Source: Candidatus Saccharibacteria bacterium
Lineage (GTDB): Bacteria; Patescibacteriota; Saccharimonadia; Saccharimonadales; DTSZ01
Length of the DNA: 33,527 nucleotides
Reading direction: 5' to 3'
NCBI GenBank assembly: GCA_012965045.1
Contig: DTSZ01000001.1
Coordinates: forward strand, 876,024 to 909,550
In this document: in pieces, positions 1 to 6,869 of the stretch
Position numbering within the stretch: position 1 is the first letter of the stretch
Layout: each line of letters begins with the position of its first letter
Position numbers and translations under genes: made by a program
The notes under the pieces: model-generated
The model's input: the letters and a program-made list of their open reading frames with translations, nothing else
Database searches by the model: none
Told to the model about the DNA's origin: nothing

Positions 1-315
1 CATCAACAGCAACAAATTCGGACCCAACTTGCTGGCATCCTCCAAGGGGTAGTCTCTCAGCGTCTCATACCGATGGTTGGTGGCGGGCGTATGGCTGCTG
101 CCGAGATATTGGTGGCAACCTCTGCTGTTCGCAATATTATTCGAGAAGGAAAGTCACACCAACTTGAGTCAGTTATTCAAACAGGTGCAGAATATGGCAT
201 GCAATCAATGGACAAAACACTTGTTAAGTTAATTCATTCAGGAAAAATAACTTACGAAGAAGCAGTAAATTACGCAGTAGACATTGAAGAACTTGATCGA
301 CTTATGCGATCCTAG
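1..315 (+). CDS. pilT: PilT, type IV pilus retraction ATPase (C-terminal part)
   Basis: The reading frame is open from base 1 and runs to TAG at 313-315, so only about the last 104 residues of an ATPase of some 350 residues are present. The piece contains the typical PilT C-terminal sequence: QRLIPMVGGGRMAAAEIL, then AVRNIIREGK, then a GMQSMDKTLVKLIHSGKIT segment before the acidic end. In this family the hexameric ATPase sits at the inner face of the membrane and depolymerises type IV pili, powering twitching and DNA uptake. The Walker motifs would lie upstream of the window. The next gene is the prepilin peptidase, 5 bp downstream, so the two probably form the end of a pilus operon. PilT rather than PilB is chosen from the C-terminal helix sequence. 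Confidence 0.9.
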   Translation, partial: HQQQQIRTQLAGILQGVVSQRLIPMVGGGRMAAAEILVATSAVRNIIREGKSHQLESVIQTGAEYGMQSMDKTLVKLIHSGKITYEEAVNYAVDIEELDRLMRS

Positions 316-320
316 TAGTA

Positions 321-1127
321 ATGCTTCCACATTGGCTCGTTCTTGGTTTTGTTTTTATTTACGGTCTTATCGCTGGTAGTTTTGCTACTGCCTGGCTATG
401 GAGAATAAAAACAAAAGGTTCGGTTCTGCATGGCCGTTCAGTTTGTCCGAACTGTAAAATCCAGCTTAAGTGGCATAACTTAGTACCTGTTTTTAGTTAT
501 TTAGTTCAAAGGGGAAAGTGTCGAGTATGTAGTAATCGCATATCAATTCGTTACCCAATAATTGAACTTACAACTGCCGTATTATTTATTTTTGTGTTCA
601 ATAAATTTTTATTCAACCAGCCGTTTTCGTTTGAGCTAGGATTAGTGGCGATTGGCTTACTGCTGCTAGCTGTAAGTAGTATAGTTATGTTTTTTTACGA
701 CTTATTTTGGATGATTTTACCCAATCAGGCCATGGTGATTTTCGGAATCGGCGCAGGTTTATTTACACTGAGTGACTCAGTTTTTATACAAAATGATGTA
801 AATTCGTTGTTTTTACGACTACTATGCATGGTGGTGGTTTTTGCGTTATTTTATGGGCTCTACCAAGTAAAAAACGGTAAGTACATTGGAGGCGGTGACG
901 TTAAATTGCTTCCGTTACTGGGGTTGGTATTAGGATTTGAAAAATTCCTGTTTATGTTGTTCGCGGCTTCGCTCGCAGGCAGTGTAGTCGGGATTACAGC
1001 ATTATTCGTTACTAAATCGTCCAAACCTTTTCCGTTTGGGCCATTTTTGTTGAGTAGTTTTTTTACGCTATTAATCTATGGCGACCAGATCATTCATGCC
1101 TACAACTCGTTTTTAATAGGCTATTAA
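321..1127 (+). CDS. pilD: Prepilin peptidase PilD (A24 aspartyl protease family)
   Basis: A 268-residue multi-pass membrane protein that cleaves, and in most relatives N-methylates, type IV prepilins at the cytoplasmic membrane face. The N-terminal zinc-binding domain is intact: CPNC at residues 42-45 and CRVC at 67-70. The two catalytic aspartates of the family are visible, one in FYDLFWMILP (D127) and one in GGGDVK (D193). Length matches a standard PilD of 250-290 residues. The ATG lies 5 bp after the pilT stop with no obvious Shine-Dalgarno, so translation is probably coupled to pilT. No pilin genes are in the window; substrates must be encoded elsewhere. Confidence 0.93.
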   Translation: MLPHWLVLGFVFIYGLIAGSFATAWLWRIKTKGSVLHGRSVCPNCKIQLKWHNLVPVFSYLVQRGKCRVCSNRISIRYPIIELTTAVLFIFVFNKFLFNQPFSFELGLVAIGLLLLAVSSIVMFFYDLFWMILPNQAMVIFGIGAGLFTLSDSVFIQNDVNSLFLRLLCMVVVFALFYGLYQVKNGKYIGGGDVKLLPLLGLVLGFEKFLFMLFAASLAGSVVGITALFVTKSSKPFPFGPFLLSSFFTLLIYGDQIIHAYNSFLIGY

Positions 1128-1143
1128 AAACCGAATAATTAAT

Positions 1144-2052
1144 TTACCGAGGTTGATAGTTTTCGTAAGCTTTTTCTAATCCCCTATCTGTTACGTGAGT
1201 GTATATTTGGGTTGTCGATATATCGCTATGGCCAAGCAGGGTCTGAACGCTTCGTATGTCAGCACCGTTTTCTAGTAGCGTAGTTGCGTAGCTATGACGC
1301 AGAGTATGTGTAGTCACATGTTTTTTAATGCCAGCTAGCGATGAGTATTTTTTTATCATTCGTTGAATGCTGCGGGGGGTCAAGCGCCTAAAGTCTCCAT
1401 CCCGTGTCACTGACGCATAATTTGAGTGCTGAAGAAATGCTGGCTCTAAATTGTCTGTTCGCTGATCGTAGTAGCGCGTTACGGCATTAACTGCTCGATC
1501 ATTTATAAACACCAGCCTATCTTTGCTGCCTTTTCCTCGAACGCTAAATTTTTTTGAATCAATGTCTAAGCTATCTTTATTTAAGCCTACGAGTTCGGAT
1601 ACTCTAAGGCCGCTTGAATATAAAACACACAATATTGCATAATCGCGTGCACCGCTAATAGTTGACTGGTCCGGCATGCTAAGAATTTTTTCAATTTCAT
1701 CAGAACTTAAAAATTCAATACTTGGTCGCTTAGTTTTTCCAAGATCAATCTTGTCGCTACTAATAACCTTGACATCGATTGAGCTTAGGTAACGCAAAAA
1801 ATTCCGCAGGGCTATCAAATGGTACTTTTGGGTGGATTTAGCAATATTGTCGCCAGTTTGGGTTTCGATTCGGTTCAACCACATCCGCCACTTTCGTATT
1901 GTTTTTTCATCTAGGTCCGCAACCGGTATGTCGCCAGCAAACTCATACAAACGATTTAGGTAATGTTGATAATTTTCAATCGTTTTTAAAGAAAGGTTGC
2001 GTTCAATCTCTGAATACTCCAGAAATTTATCGATAGCTTCAGACAAGTACAT
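1144..2052 (-). CDS. Tyrosine site-specific recombinase, XerC/XerD type
   Basis: A 302-residue protein with an N-terminal SAM-like core-binding domain (about 1-95) and a C-terminal catalytic domain. The active-site set is complete: R150 in SSGLRVSEL, K174 in RGKGSKDR, H249 and R252 in HTLRHSYAT, H275 in LLGHSD and the nucleophile Y284 in QIYTH. This is the size and form of XerC/XerD/XerA, which resolve chromosome dimers at dif, rather than a phage integrase with an arm-binding domain. It cannot be split into XerC or XerD by eye. Its -10 box (minus strand, 2059-2064) ends 6 nt before the ATG, so the mRNA is probably leaderless. The gene diverges from uppP. If the small tRNA-linked elements nearby are mobile, this enzyme is the only recombinase in the window that could act on them, which is speculation. 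Confidence 0.93.
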   Translation of the reverse strand: MYLSEAIDKFLEYSEIERNLSLKTIENYQHYLNRLYEFAGDIPVADLDEKTIRKWRMWLNRIETQTGDNIAKSTQKYHLIALRNFLRYLSSIDVKVISSDKIDLGKTKRPSIEFLSSDEIEKILSMPDQSTISGARDYAILCVLYSSGLRVSELVGLNKDSLDIDSKKFSVRGKGSKDRLVFINDRAVNAVTRYYDQRTDNLEPAFLQHSNYASVTRDGDFRRLTPRSIQRMIKKYSSLAGIKKHVTTHTLRHSYATTLLENGADIRSVQTLLGHSDISTTQIYTHVTDRGLEKAYENYQPR

Positions 2053-2058
2053 AGTGTA

Positions 2059-2111
2059 AGTATAGCTTATGTTAACCTACACTAGTCATCGTTCTGTCGC
2101 CTGAGTATAAT
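2059..2111. promoter_or_regulatory. Divergent promoters for the recombinase (minus) and uppP (plus)
   Basis: On the minus strand a TGACTA -35 (2083-2088) lies 18 bp from a TATACT -10 (2059-2064), which ends 6 nt before the recombinase ATG. On the plus strand a TATAAT (2106-2111) ends 9 nt before the uppP GTG at 2121. Neither gene has a Shine-Dalgarno. Both transcripts should begin at or within a few bases of the start codon. Confidence 0.55.
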
Positions 2112-2120
2112 AAGCTAGTA

Positions 2121-2885
2121 GTGAATATTCTTGATGCATTCATATTAGGACTCGTCCAAGGACTGGCGGAATTTATTCCAGTATCAAGTTCTGGGCACTT
2201 AATCTTATTTAATGAATTATTTAATTTGCACAGCTCGTTCCATTTTGACCTTATTCTAAATATCGGCACTTTGCTGGCTGGTTTCTTATATTTTCGTCAT
2301 GATATTTATGAAATTATAACCAAATATAAAACAAATTCGATGTATAAATTACTCATGATCGCCACAATACCCGCAGTTTTATTTGGTGCCATTTTCAAAG
2401 CTACTCTCAGTGGTGACGGGGTCCGCTCTGTAGCAGTAGTTACAACAATGTTGCTTATTATAGGTGTCCTATTTATAGCAGAATCTGCATTACAAAATGG
2501 TTCAAAAAAGATCAATAGCTTAAACTCTTCGGGTGCCCTCGGCATTGGGTTTGCCCAAGCTCTTGCGCTTATTCCAGGAACCTCCCGGTCTGGCTCAACC
2601 ATACTGGCGGGGCGCTTTTTAGGGCTTAGTCGTGAAGACGCCGCACGATTTAGTTTTTTACTTTCTCTGCCAATAATTGGTGGCGCGGTATTGTTTTCAC
2701 TGCTCACTGATCCTATTAATCTACAGTCTATCGGTACATCAAATATTGCTATTGGCATACTGACGTCATTTACAAGCTCGCTGCTTGCAATTCACTTTAT
2801 GCTGCGGTTTTTAAAAAAACACGGGCTTCGGGTGTTTGGCATCTATCGAGTTGTGCTGGCTGGCGTGTTACTATTTGTACTGTAA
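2121..2885 (+). CDS. uppP: Undecaprenyl-diphosphate phosphatase UppP (BacA family)
   Basis: A 254-residue integral membrane protein that dephosphorylates undecaprenyl diphosphate, recycling the lipid carrier for peptidoglycan and surface polymers. Both family signatures are present: GLAEFIPVSSSGHL near residues 14-27, with E17, and PGTSRSGST at 152-160 with catalytic R156. The position four residues before E17, where E. coli BacA has a second glutamate, is Q13 here. Seven or eight hydrophobic segments follow the usual topology. The start is GTG at 2121, with TATAAT ending 9 nt upstream and no Shine-Dalgarno. Ndk follows 24 bp downstream with its own ribosome-binding site, so the two may be co-transcribed. 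Confidence 0.95.
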   Translation: MNILDAFILGLVQGLAEFIPVSSSGHLILFNELFNLHSSFHFDLILNIGTLLAGFLYFRHDIYEIITKYKTNSMYKLLMIATIPAVLFGAIFKATLSGDGVRSVAVVTTMLLIIGVLFIAESALQNGSKKINSLNSSGALGIGFAQALALIPGTSRSGSTILAGRFLGLSREDAARFSFLLSLPIIGGAVLFSLLTDPINLQSIGTSNIAIGILTSFTSSLLAIHFMLRFLKKHGLRVFGIYRVVLAGVLLFVL

Positions 2886-2909
2886 ATTGAATATTGAGGA
2901 GCGACTACT

Positions 2910-3431
2910 GTGGAAAAAACATTAATATTGTTAAAACCTGACGCACTACAACGAGGTATTGTTGGTGAGATTTTATCCCGTTTTGAGCGTGCGGGCCTAA
3001 AAATTGTGGCGTGCAAAATGCTAGAACCAGATGTCGACCACTATCATGAGCATTACGAAACAATCGGCAAAGTTATTAGCCGCCGCGGGCAGCAAGTTTT
3101 TGATGACAATCTTGAATTCATGAAATCGGGTCCAGTTATCGCTGTAGTACTAGAAGGAGTAGAGGCTGTTAGTTTAGTTCGGAAAATGGTTGGCGGTACT
3201 GAGCCAAAGTCTGCAGAGCCAGGCACTATCCGTGGTGACTATGCCCACATGAGCTACGACCACGCAAACAAGAATAATGTTGGTATCCCTAACCTTATTC
3301 ATGCATCTGGAGATTCTGACGAGGCAAAACTAGAGATAGCTCTATGGTTTAGTATTGATGAGCTGCACGAGTACAACACTCTTCACGAAGCTTTCACAAA
3401 TGCGCAGCTAATGAAAAAAAAGAATAAATAG
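2910..3431 (+). CDS. ndk: Nucleoside diphosphate kinase
   Basis: A 173-residue enzyme that transfers the gamma-phosphate of ATP to nucleoside diphosphates through a phosphohistidine. The N-terminus KTLILLKPDALQRG is the standard Ndk opening and the active-site histidine is H131 in the NLIHASGDSDEA signature. It is longer than the usual 135-150 residues; the additions lie in the middle (around residues 45-75) and at the lysine-rich end. The start is GTG at 2910, supported by GAGGAG at 2896-2901, 8 nt upstream. A perfect 15-bp hairpin terminator follows 29 bp after the stop. For an organism with few biosynthetic genes this enzyme would matter for nucleotide salvage, an inference from context. 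Confidence 0.95.
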   Translation: MEKTLILLKPDALQRGIVGEILSRFERAGLKIVACKMLEPDVDHYHEHYETIGKVISRRGQQVFDDNLEFMKSGPVIAVVLEGVEAVSLVRKMVGGTEPKSAEPGTIRGDYAHMSYDHANKNNVGIPNLIHASGDSDEAKLEIALWFSIDELHEYNTLHEAFTNAQLMKKKNK

Positions 3432-3460
3432 CCACACACCAAGCGTAGTTAGAGCACTTC

Positions 3461-3496
3461 AAAAGTAAAGCCACCGTAACTGGTGGCTTTACTTTT
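3461..3496 (+). terminator. Intrinsic terminator of ndk
   Basis: A perfect 15-bp inverted repeat (3461-3475 against 3482-3496) with a 6-nt loop. The stem ends in a T run on the plus strand (ACTTTT) and in AAAA at its left foot, so it could stop transcription in both directions. It abuts the duplicated tRNA 3' end at 3495-3516. Confidence 0.85.
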
Positions 3497-3693
3497 GGTA
3501 CACCCGGTAGGATTCGGCCACTTCCAGCTGCCCCAAAATTTCATCTTTGAAAGCGTAGCTTTCAAGAGAAAGTTTCCTTGCGCCATGCTCCCAGCATGGC
3601 TCACCTACGAGTCGTAGGTTCGAACTAGAAGATCAACCAAGCAAAAAGCCGACACTGGGCCGGCATTTTGCTTGGTACACCCGGTAGGATTCG
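3495..3693 (-). mobile_element. Putative small element bounded by a duplicated tRNA-Arg 3' end
   Basis: The 22 bases at 3672-3693 (encoded CCA, acceptor 3' strand and half of the T-arm of tRNA-Arg) are repeated exactly at 3495-3516 in the same orientation, 177 bp away. The unit between them holds the tRNA terminator (3637-3675), an 8-bp-arm palindrome at 3603-3619 that repeats part of the T-arm sequence in inverted orientation (GTCGTAGGTTCGAA, 3611-3624), a hairpin with 8-bp arms at 3582-3600 and another at 3547-3565. This is the layout left when an element integrates at a tRNA 3' end and restores it, with the original end displaced to the far junction. There is no recombinase inside. A similar arrangement flanks tRNA-Asp. 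Alternatives are a local duplication or a regulatory tRNA-mimic RNA. Confidence 0.5.
3637..3675 (-). terminator. Terminator of tRNA-Arg, overlapping its CCA end
   Basis: On the minus strand CCAAGCAAAA pairs with TTTTGCTTGG, and a further GCCG/CGGC pair follows one mismatch. The first three bases of the stem are the encoded CCA of the tRNA, so terminator folding and the mature 3' end use the same nucleotides. Confidence 0.75.
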
Positions 3694-3748
3694 AACCTAC
3701 GACGCCCACCTTAGGACGGTGGCGCTCTATCCACTGAGCTACGGGTGC
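3673..3748 (-). tRNA. tRNA-Arg (anticodon CCU), CCA encoded
   Basis: A full cloverleaf on the minus strand. The acceptor GCACCCG pairs with CGGGTGT (one G-U at the end), the D-arm has GCTC/GAGC, the anticodon stem is CCACC/GGTGG with loop GTCCTAA, which gives anticodon CCU, and the T-arm is GTAGG-TTCGAAT-CCTAC. Discriminator A is followed by an encoded CCA (3673-3675). It decodes AGG. The 3' end is duplicated 177 bp downstream of the gene. Confidence 0.97.
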
Positions 3749-3810
3749 TTAATTCACAATAGTCTCGTTTATCCTACCATCTGTTTTTCGAATTAGTCCA
3801 CATAAACGTA

Positions 3811-3816
3811 TATACT
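3811..3816 (+). promoter_or_regulatory. -10 box of the PH-domain gene (probably leaderless)
   Basis: TATACT lies 9 nt before the ATG at 3826. There is no Shine-Dalgarno in between, so transcription should begin about at the start codon. No clear -35 is visible. Confidence 0.45.
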
Positions 3817-3825
3817 AAAGAGCAT

Positions 3826-4335
3826 ATGGAATTTGCAGGGCAATTTGATGACGAAGAAGTTTTGTTCTTCTTTAGGCAGCACCCTGTCGTTTTAAGACGA
3901 CCACTATTGGCTTTTTTACTGATATTTACCGTTACTTTAAGCCCCTTAAGCTTCGACCCATTTAATAAAATTTACCAATACATAGCCGGAGCGGGGTTTA
4001 TTATTAGTGTTTTGATATTTTTTTATTATTGGGTCAGCTGGTACTACAGTTTTTATATCGTTACCAATATTCGAATCATTCAAGATTTGCAAAAAGGGCT
4101 TTTCGGTAAACAACTTGTTGAAGTCGATTTAAGTAAAATTCAAAACATTAATTATGAAATTGCTGGTTTTCAGGCTAGTCTATTTAGGTTTGGCACGATT
4201 GTCATTCAGACGTTCGTGGGAGATTTGGTGATTGAGAAAGTACACGAACCTGCTAAAATTCAAAAACGTATTTCGAGTATCTTAAGAGAATATGGCGGAC
4301 GACCAGGAGATTATGTAGATGAAATCAATGCTTAA
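3826..4335 (+). CDS. Membrane protein with a bacterial PH domain
   Basis: A 169-residue protein of unknown exact function. After a short acidic start (DDEEVLFFFRQHP, typical of this group) come two hydrophobic segments, about residues 25-42 and 48-72. A PH-like domain follows (about 75-160), recognised from YIVTNIRIIQDLQKGLFGK and the segment VEVDLSKIQNINYE. Such bPH2/YdbS-like proteins are found at the inner face of the membrane in many bacteria, but their ligands are mostly unknown. It overlaps the next gene by 17 bp, so the two are translated as a unit. A -10 box 9 nt before the ATG suggests a leaderless message. Confidence 0.8.
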   Translation: MEFAGQFDDEEVLFFFRQHPVVLRRPLLAFLLIFTVTLSPLSFDPFNKIYQYIAGAGFIISVLIFFYYWVSWYYSFYIVTNIRIIQDLQKGLFGKQLVEVDLSKIQNINYEIAGFQASLFRFGTIVIQTFVGDLVIEKVHEPAKIQKRISSILREYGGRPGDYVDEINA

Positions 4336-5323
4336 AAAATTTAAAAAGAAACAATCAGACAAGGGCAAAATAGAGAATTCATTGCCAACAAATGACACGC
4401 TTGAGGATCATCGACGGCATATATTAAAAACTGGGAAAAAACATTCCCGACCCCTTACCGACACTCAACAAAAGATTGTAATTACGTCAACGATTATTGC
4501 TATTCTTACGCTGTTCTTTACTATTTGGCTTTATTTAAATGCCGTATATTCTCAAGTAAACACATCGGGCTTAGTGCAGTCAGTCTCTCAAATTATTCCA
4601 ACGCCGGTTCTTAAAGTAAATGATTCATATGTCTATTACGACGAATTGCTCTTTCAGTTCAACACCGCTCAAAATGTCGCCCAAAATGAAAATAGGGAGC
4701 TAGAGGAGGAGCTAGCTCTAAGCTCGGCTTCAAATAAAGTTATTGAAGCCCAAGTAATTGAGCAAATCGCAAACGAGCAGGAGCTAACTGTTAGCGACGC
4801 CGAGATAGAAGAGGGAATTGCTGAACCAATTATACTTGCCGGTGGCGATGAAACCTTCGATGCAACCATACTCGATATCTACGGCTGGTCCAGAGATGAC
4901 TTTAAGCGGGAATTTAAGCTACAGCTTTTAAAAAGTAGGGTCGTAACCAATGAACTGTATGAGTTTTCTCAGCAAGTCGATTCTTCTAACTTTGCTACGC
5001 TTGCAAATAATCTCGGCCTTACACCAAGTAGTGTTGCCGACATCGAATCTGACGACACATCCGCAGAGTTAGTTGCTGTCACTCAAAGCCTAACCCCAGA
5101 CAACAGTGTTGATACTATTATCTATGGTGAGACCGGTGTGTATATTGTCATGCAGGAATCTGAAGCGTCGTATCAATATGTATACCAAACCTATGAAGAA
5201 ATTGAGGCCTTTATTCAAGAGCGAACCAGCCAGGCAGAGCTACAGAGTTGTATCAACCATAATAAACTACCGCTTGAAGGCGTTAATAAAAAGTCAGTTC
5301 TAAGCTGTATTTTTTCTCGTTAG
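4319..5323 (+). CDS. Membrane-anchored SurA-like protein (possible peptidyl-prolyl isomerase)
   Basis: 334 residues: a basic cytoplasmic N-terminus (about 1-50), one membrane segment (about 53-75) and an extracytoplasmic part. The sequence after the membrane, PVLKVNDSYVYYDELLFQF, followed by an acidic helical region and EQIANEQELTVSDAEIEEGI, resembles the SurA/PrsA N-terminal chaperone domain. The C-terminal part (from about 245) is weakly parvulin-like and ends in a YQTYEEIEAFIQERTSQAEL helix. I do not see a convincing set of parvulin catalytic residues, so a chaperone without isomerase activity is equally possible. GGAGA lies 8 nt upstream of the ATG at 4319, inside the preceding gene. It probably acts on secreted proteins outside the membrane. 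Confidence 0.7.
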   Translation: MKSMLKKFKKKQSDKGKIENSLPTNDTLEDHRRHILKTGKKHSRPLTDTQQKIVITSTIIAILTLFFTIWLYLNAVYSQVNTSGLVQSVSQIIPTPVLKVNDSYVYYDELLFQFNTAQNVAQNENRELEEELALSSASNKVIEAQVIEQIANEQELTVSDAEIEEGIAEPIILAGGDETFDATILDIYGWSRDDFKREFKLQLLKSRVVTNELYEFSQQVDSSNFATLANNLGLTPSSVADIESDDTSAELVAVTQSLTPDNSVDTIIYGETGVYIVMQESEASYQYVYQTYEEIEAFIQERTSQAELQSCINHNKLPLEGVNKKSVLSCIFSR

Positions 5324-5362
5324 GTATACGTAGAGTGTGAAAGCATCACTATGGGGGTACTG

Positions 5363-5404
5363 TTAATTTTGGTGGGCCCGACCGGATATCGGTCTTGATT
5401 TCAT
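5363..5404 (-). CDS. Possible 13-residue peptide inside the tRNA-Asp-linked element
   Basis: On the minus strand a perfect AAGGAGGT lies 5 nt before ATG at 5402-5404. The frame gives MKSRPISGRAHQN and stops at 5363-5365, so most of its codons are the duplicated tRNA 3' end. Such a strong ribosome-binding site is unusual in this window, where many genes have none. The equivalent ATGAAAT in the tRNA-Arg element (ATG at 3542-3544) has no such site. It may be chance; no function is proposed. Confidence 0.2.
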   Translation of the reverse strand: MKSRPISGRAHQN

Positions 5405-5574
5405 CTGCGACCTCCTTCCTCGCTCCTCGTTAGAAAAAAATGTAAACACTTTTTTCTAACTGCGGGGCTGCGTACGCCTGAACCGGTTTCCGGTTAAGGA
5501 TCCTGCCGGAGCACAACAAATAAAAAACACCTAGGTAAACCAGGTGTTTTTTATTTGGCGGGCCCGACCGGATT
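5369..5574 (-). mobile_element. Putative small element bounded by a duplicated tRNA-Asp 3' end
   Basis: Bases 5555-5573 (the 3' end of tRNA-Asp with CCA) recur at 5369-5387 with a single change, at the discriminator position, 186 bp away and in the same orientation. The unit contains the tRNA terminator (5522-5552), AACCGG/CCGGTT (5481-5495), the palindrome GCGTACGC (5470-5477) and an 11-bp stem (5429-5439 with 5450-5460). On the minus strand AGATGAAAT lies shortly before the duplicated end, and the same nine bases hold the same place in the tRNA-Arg unit. Size, order and orientation match that unit although most of the sequence differs. No gene of ordinary size is present. Confidence 0.5.
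5522..5552 (-). terminator. Intrinsic terminator of tRNA-Asp
   Basis: A perfect 11-bp stem (5522-5532 with 5542-5552) with a 9-nt loop and a T run on the minus strand, starting 3 nt after the encoded CCA of tRNA-Asp. Confidence 0.85.
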
Positions 5575-5632
5575 CGAACCGGCGATCTTCTCCGTGACAG
5601 GGAGACGTGATAGGCCTCTTCACTACGAGCCC
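5556..5632 (-). tRNA. tRNA-Asp (anticodon GUC), CCA encoded
   Basis: Minus-strand cloverleaf: acceptor GGGCTCG with CGGGCCC (one U-G), anticodon stem TCTCC/GGAGA with loop CTGTCAC giving GUC, T-arm GCCGG-TTCGAAT-CCGGT, discriminator G as expected for Asp, then an encoded CCA (5556-5558). Its 3' end is duplicated 186 bp further along the minus strand. Confidence 0.97.
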
Positions 5633-5762
5633 GCATTCGTCATTTAGACTTGATAAATCGTACCAATATTTATCCCTGTAGGCAACCAAAATACCTCTGT
5701 TTGTTACATATCATCACTTGAAGTGGTAAACTAGTGAAGAATAAAATTGTAGGAGCAGGAGA

Positions 5763-6137
5763 TTGTTTAAGGCTATTTCTAATAGTAGAAAGAAGGGGAT
5801 TATTAAAAGTAATCTGAACCTTTTTTTAATTTCCGCTGCGTTGCTAGTGCTAGTTGTTTGTGCGGTATTTATAATTATTTCATATTTACGAGCTGGATCT
5901 CCGCTTAATCTGCGCTATAGCACACTTGAAGGCCCCTACGACAGAGGAGAATGGTATAGGGTGTTCCTTGTTCCAGTTTTTATGATTTTTTCTTTTCTGG
6001 CGTCCTTAAAGATTAGTTCTAAATTACTTAGCATCGATAAGCCGAATTTTGTGTCAGCGCTGCTTACAACTCAACTCTTTATTTTCTTGCTATTTTTAGT
6101 AAGTTGTCTTCAGTTTTTGAATTACTCACAGATCTAG
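5763..6137 (+). CDS. Small membrane protein, three membrane segments
   Basis: 124 residues that I do not recognise. A basic N-terminus is followed by a hydrophobic segment (about 18-40), a polar outer stretch with RYSTLEGPYDRGEWYR (about 52-68), and two more hydrophobic segments (about 69-85 and 98-119). Both the order and the charge distribution suggest the N-terminus is inside. The start is TTG at 5763, chosen because AGGAG at 5751-5755 is well placed. A possible extended -10 (TGGTAAACT, 5724-5732) lies upstream. It has no operon partner: tRNA-Asp is on the other strand and rplY has its own promoter. Confidence 0.6.
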   Translation: MFKAISNSRKKGIIKSNLNLFLISAALLVLVVCAVFIIISYLRAGSPLNLRYSTLEGPYDRGEWYRVFLVPVFMIFSFLASLKISSKLLSIDKPNFVSALLTTQLFIFLLFLVSCLQFLNYSQI

Positions 6138-6167
6138 CCACAAACCCTTTTTTATCTGTTATTCATC

Positions 6168-6176
6168 TGTTACAAT
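6168..6176 (+). promoter_or_regulatory. Extended -10 promoter of rplY
   Basis: TGTTACAAT, an extended -10 (TGN plus TACAAT), about 30 bp before the ATG. The same form precedes tRNA-Val and the HTH regulator gene at 10904. Confidence 0.55.
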
Positions 6177-6206
6177 AACGTGGATTCAAAATACAGGAGA
6201 AAATAG

Positions 6207-6860
6207 ATGGATGACGTGACATTAAGTGTGTCTGCTCGCTCAACCAAAGGGAGTAAATTCAGACAAACCAGCCAGGACGTTCCAGGTGTAGTTTACGGAA
6301 AAGACCAAGAACCACTAACCGTGAGTGTGCCAGTTAACGTTTTGAAAAAAACATTCAACTTAGTTGGTGGTAGTAAAGTAATTGACTTAAAAATAGAAGA
6401 ACAAGAGCCAATTAAGGTGTTGTTTCAAGATGTTCAGCATGACCCAGTTAGCGGTGAACCAATCCACTTTGATATGTACGCGGTGACCCTTGGTCAAAAA
6501 ATGCGAACAGAAGTGCCGCTTCACTTTGAGGGTGAGCCTGCTCCTGTTGCTACCGGCGAGGCAGTGCTTGTTACTATTAAGGATATGATTGAAGTTGAGG
6601 CAAACCCACTTGATCTACCTGAAAACATTACTGTAAATCTAGAAAGCTTAACTGAAATTGGTCAAACCATATCTGTTGGCGATCTTTCTGTTGCTGGAGA
6701 TGTAGAGATTATCTCTGACGCCGACGAAGCTGTTGCTAAGTTAGACGTTCCTCGAGCTGAAGAAGAGCCTGAAGAGACCGATGGCGAAGAAGAGGCTGGT
6801 GATGAGTCTGAAGAAGGTGAGTCTTCTTCAGAGGACGAGTCTACCGACAGTAGCGACTAG
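6207..6860 (+). CDS. rplY: 50S ribosomal protein L25, long CTC type
   Basis: 217 residues. The N-terminal L25 domain (about 1-90) binds 5S rRNA and has GVVYGKDQEPLTVSV and the HFDMYAVT segment. The C-terminal TL5/CTC domain (about 92-185) includes VPLHFEGEPAP and DLPENITVNLESL. The last 35 residues are almost all Glu, Asp and Ser, a common form of tail in long L25 proteins. A well-placed AGGAG (6194-6198) precedes the ATG. The gene has its own promoter and nothing follows in the same direction; nrdR is convergent, 9 bp away. Confidence 0.93.
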   Translation: MDDVTLSVSARSTKGSKFRQTSQDVPGVVYGKDQEPLTVSVPVNVLKKTFNLVGGSKVIDLKIEEQEPIKVLFQDVQHDPVSGEPIHFDMYAVTLGQKMRTEVPLHFEGEPAPVATGEAVLVTIKDMIEVEANPLDLPENITVNLESLTEIGQTISVGDLSVAGDVEIISDADEAVAKLDVPRAEEEPEETDGEEEAGDESEEGESSSEDESTDSSD

Positions 6861-6869
6861 GTTATTTAT

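Noticed and set aside
3449-3544. 31-codon minus-strand frame starting at the ATGAAAT of the tRNA-Arg unit
   Set aside because: No ribosome-binding site, and two-thirds of it is the tRNA end and the ndk terminator; kept only as part of the motif comparison.
5430-5636. 68-codon open frame on the minus strand across tRNA-Asp
   Set aside because: It reads through the tRNA gene and its terminator; the protein-like segment is the translated tRNA 3' half.
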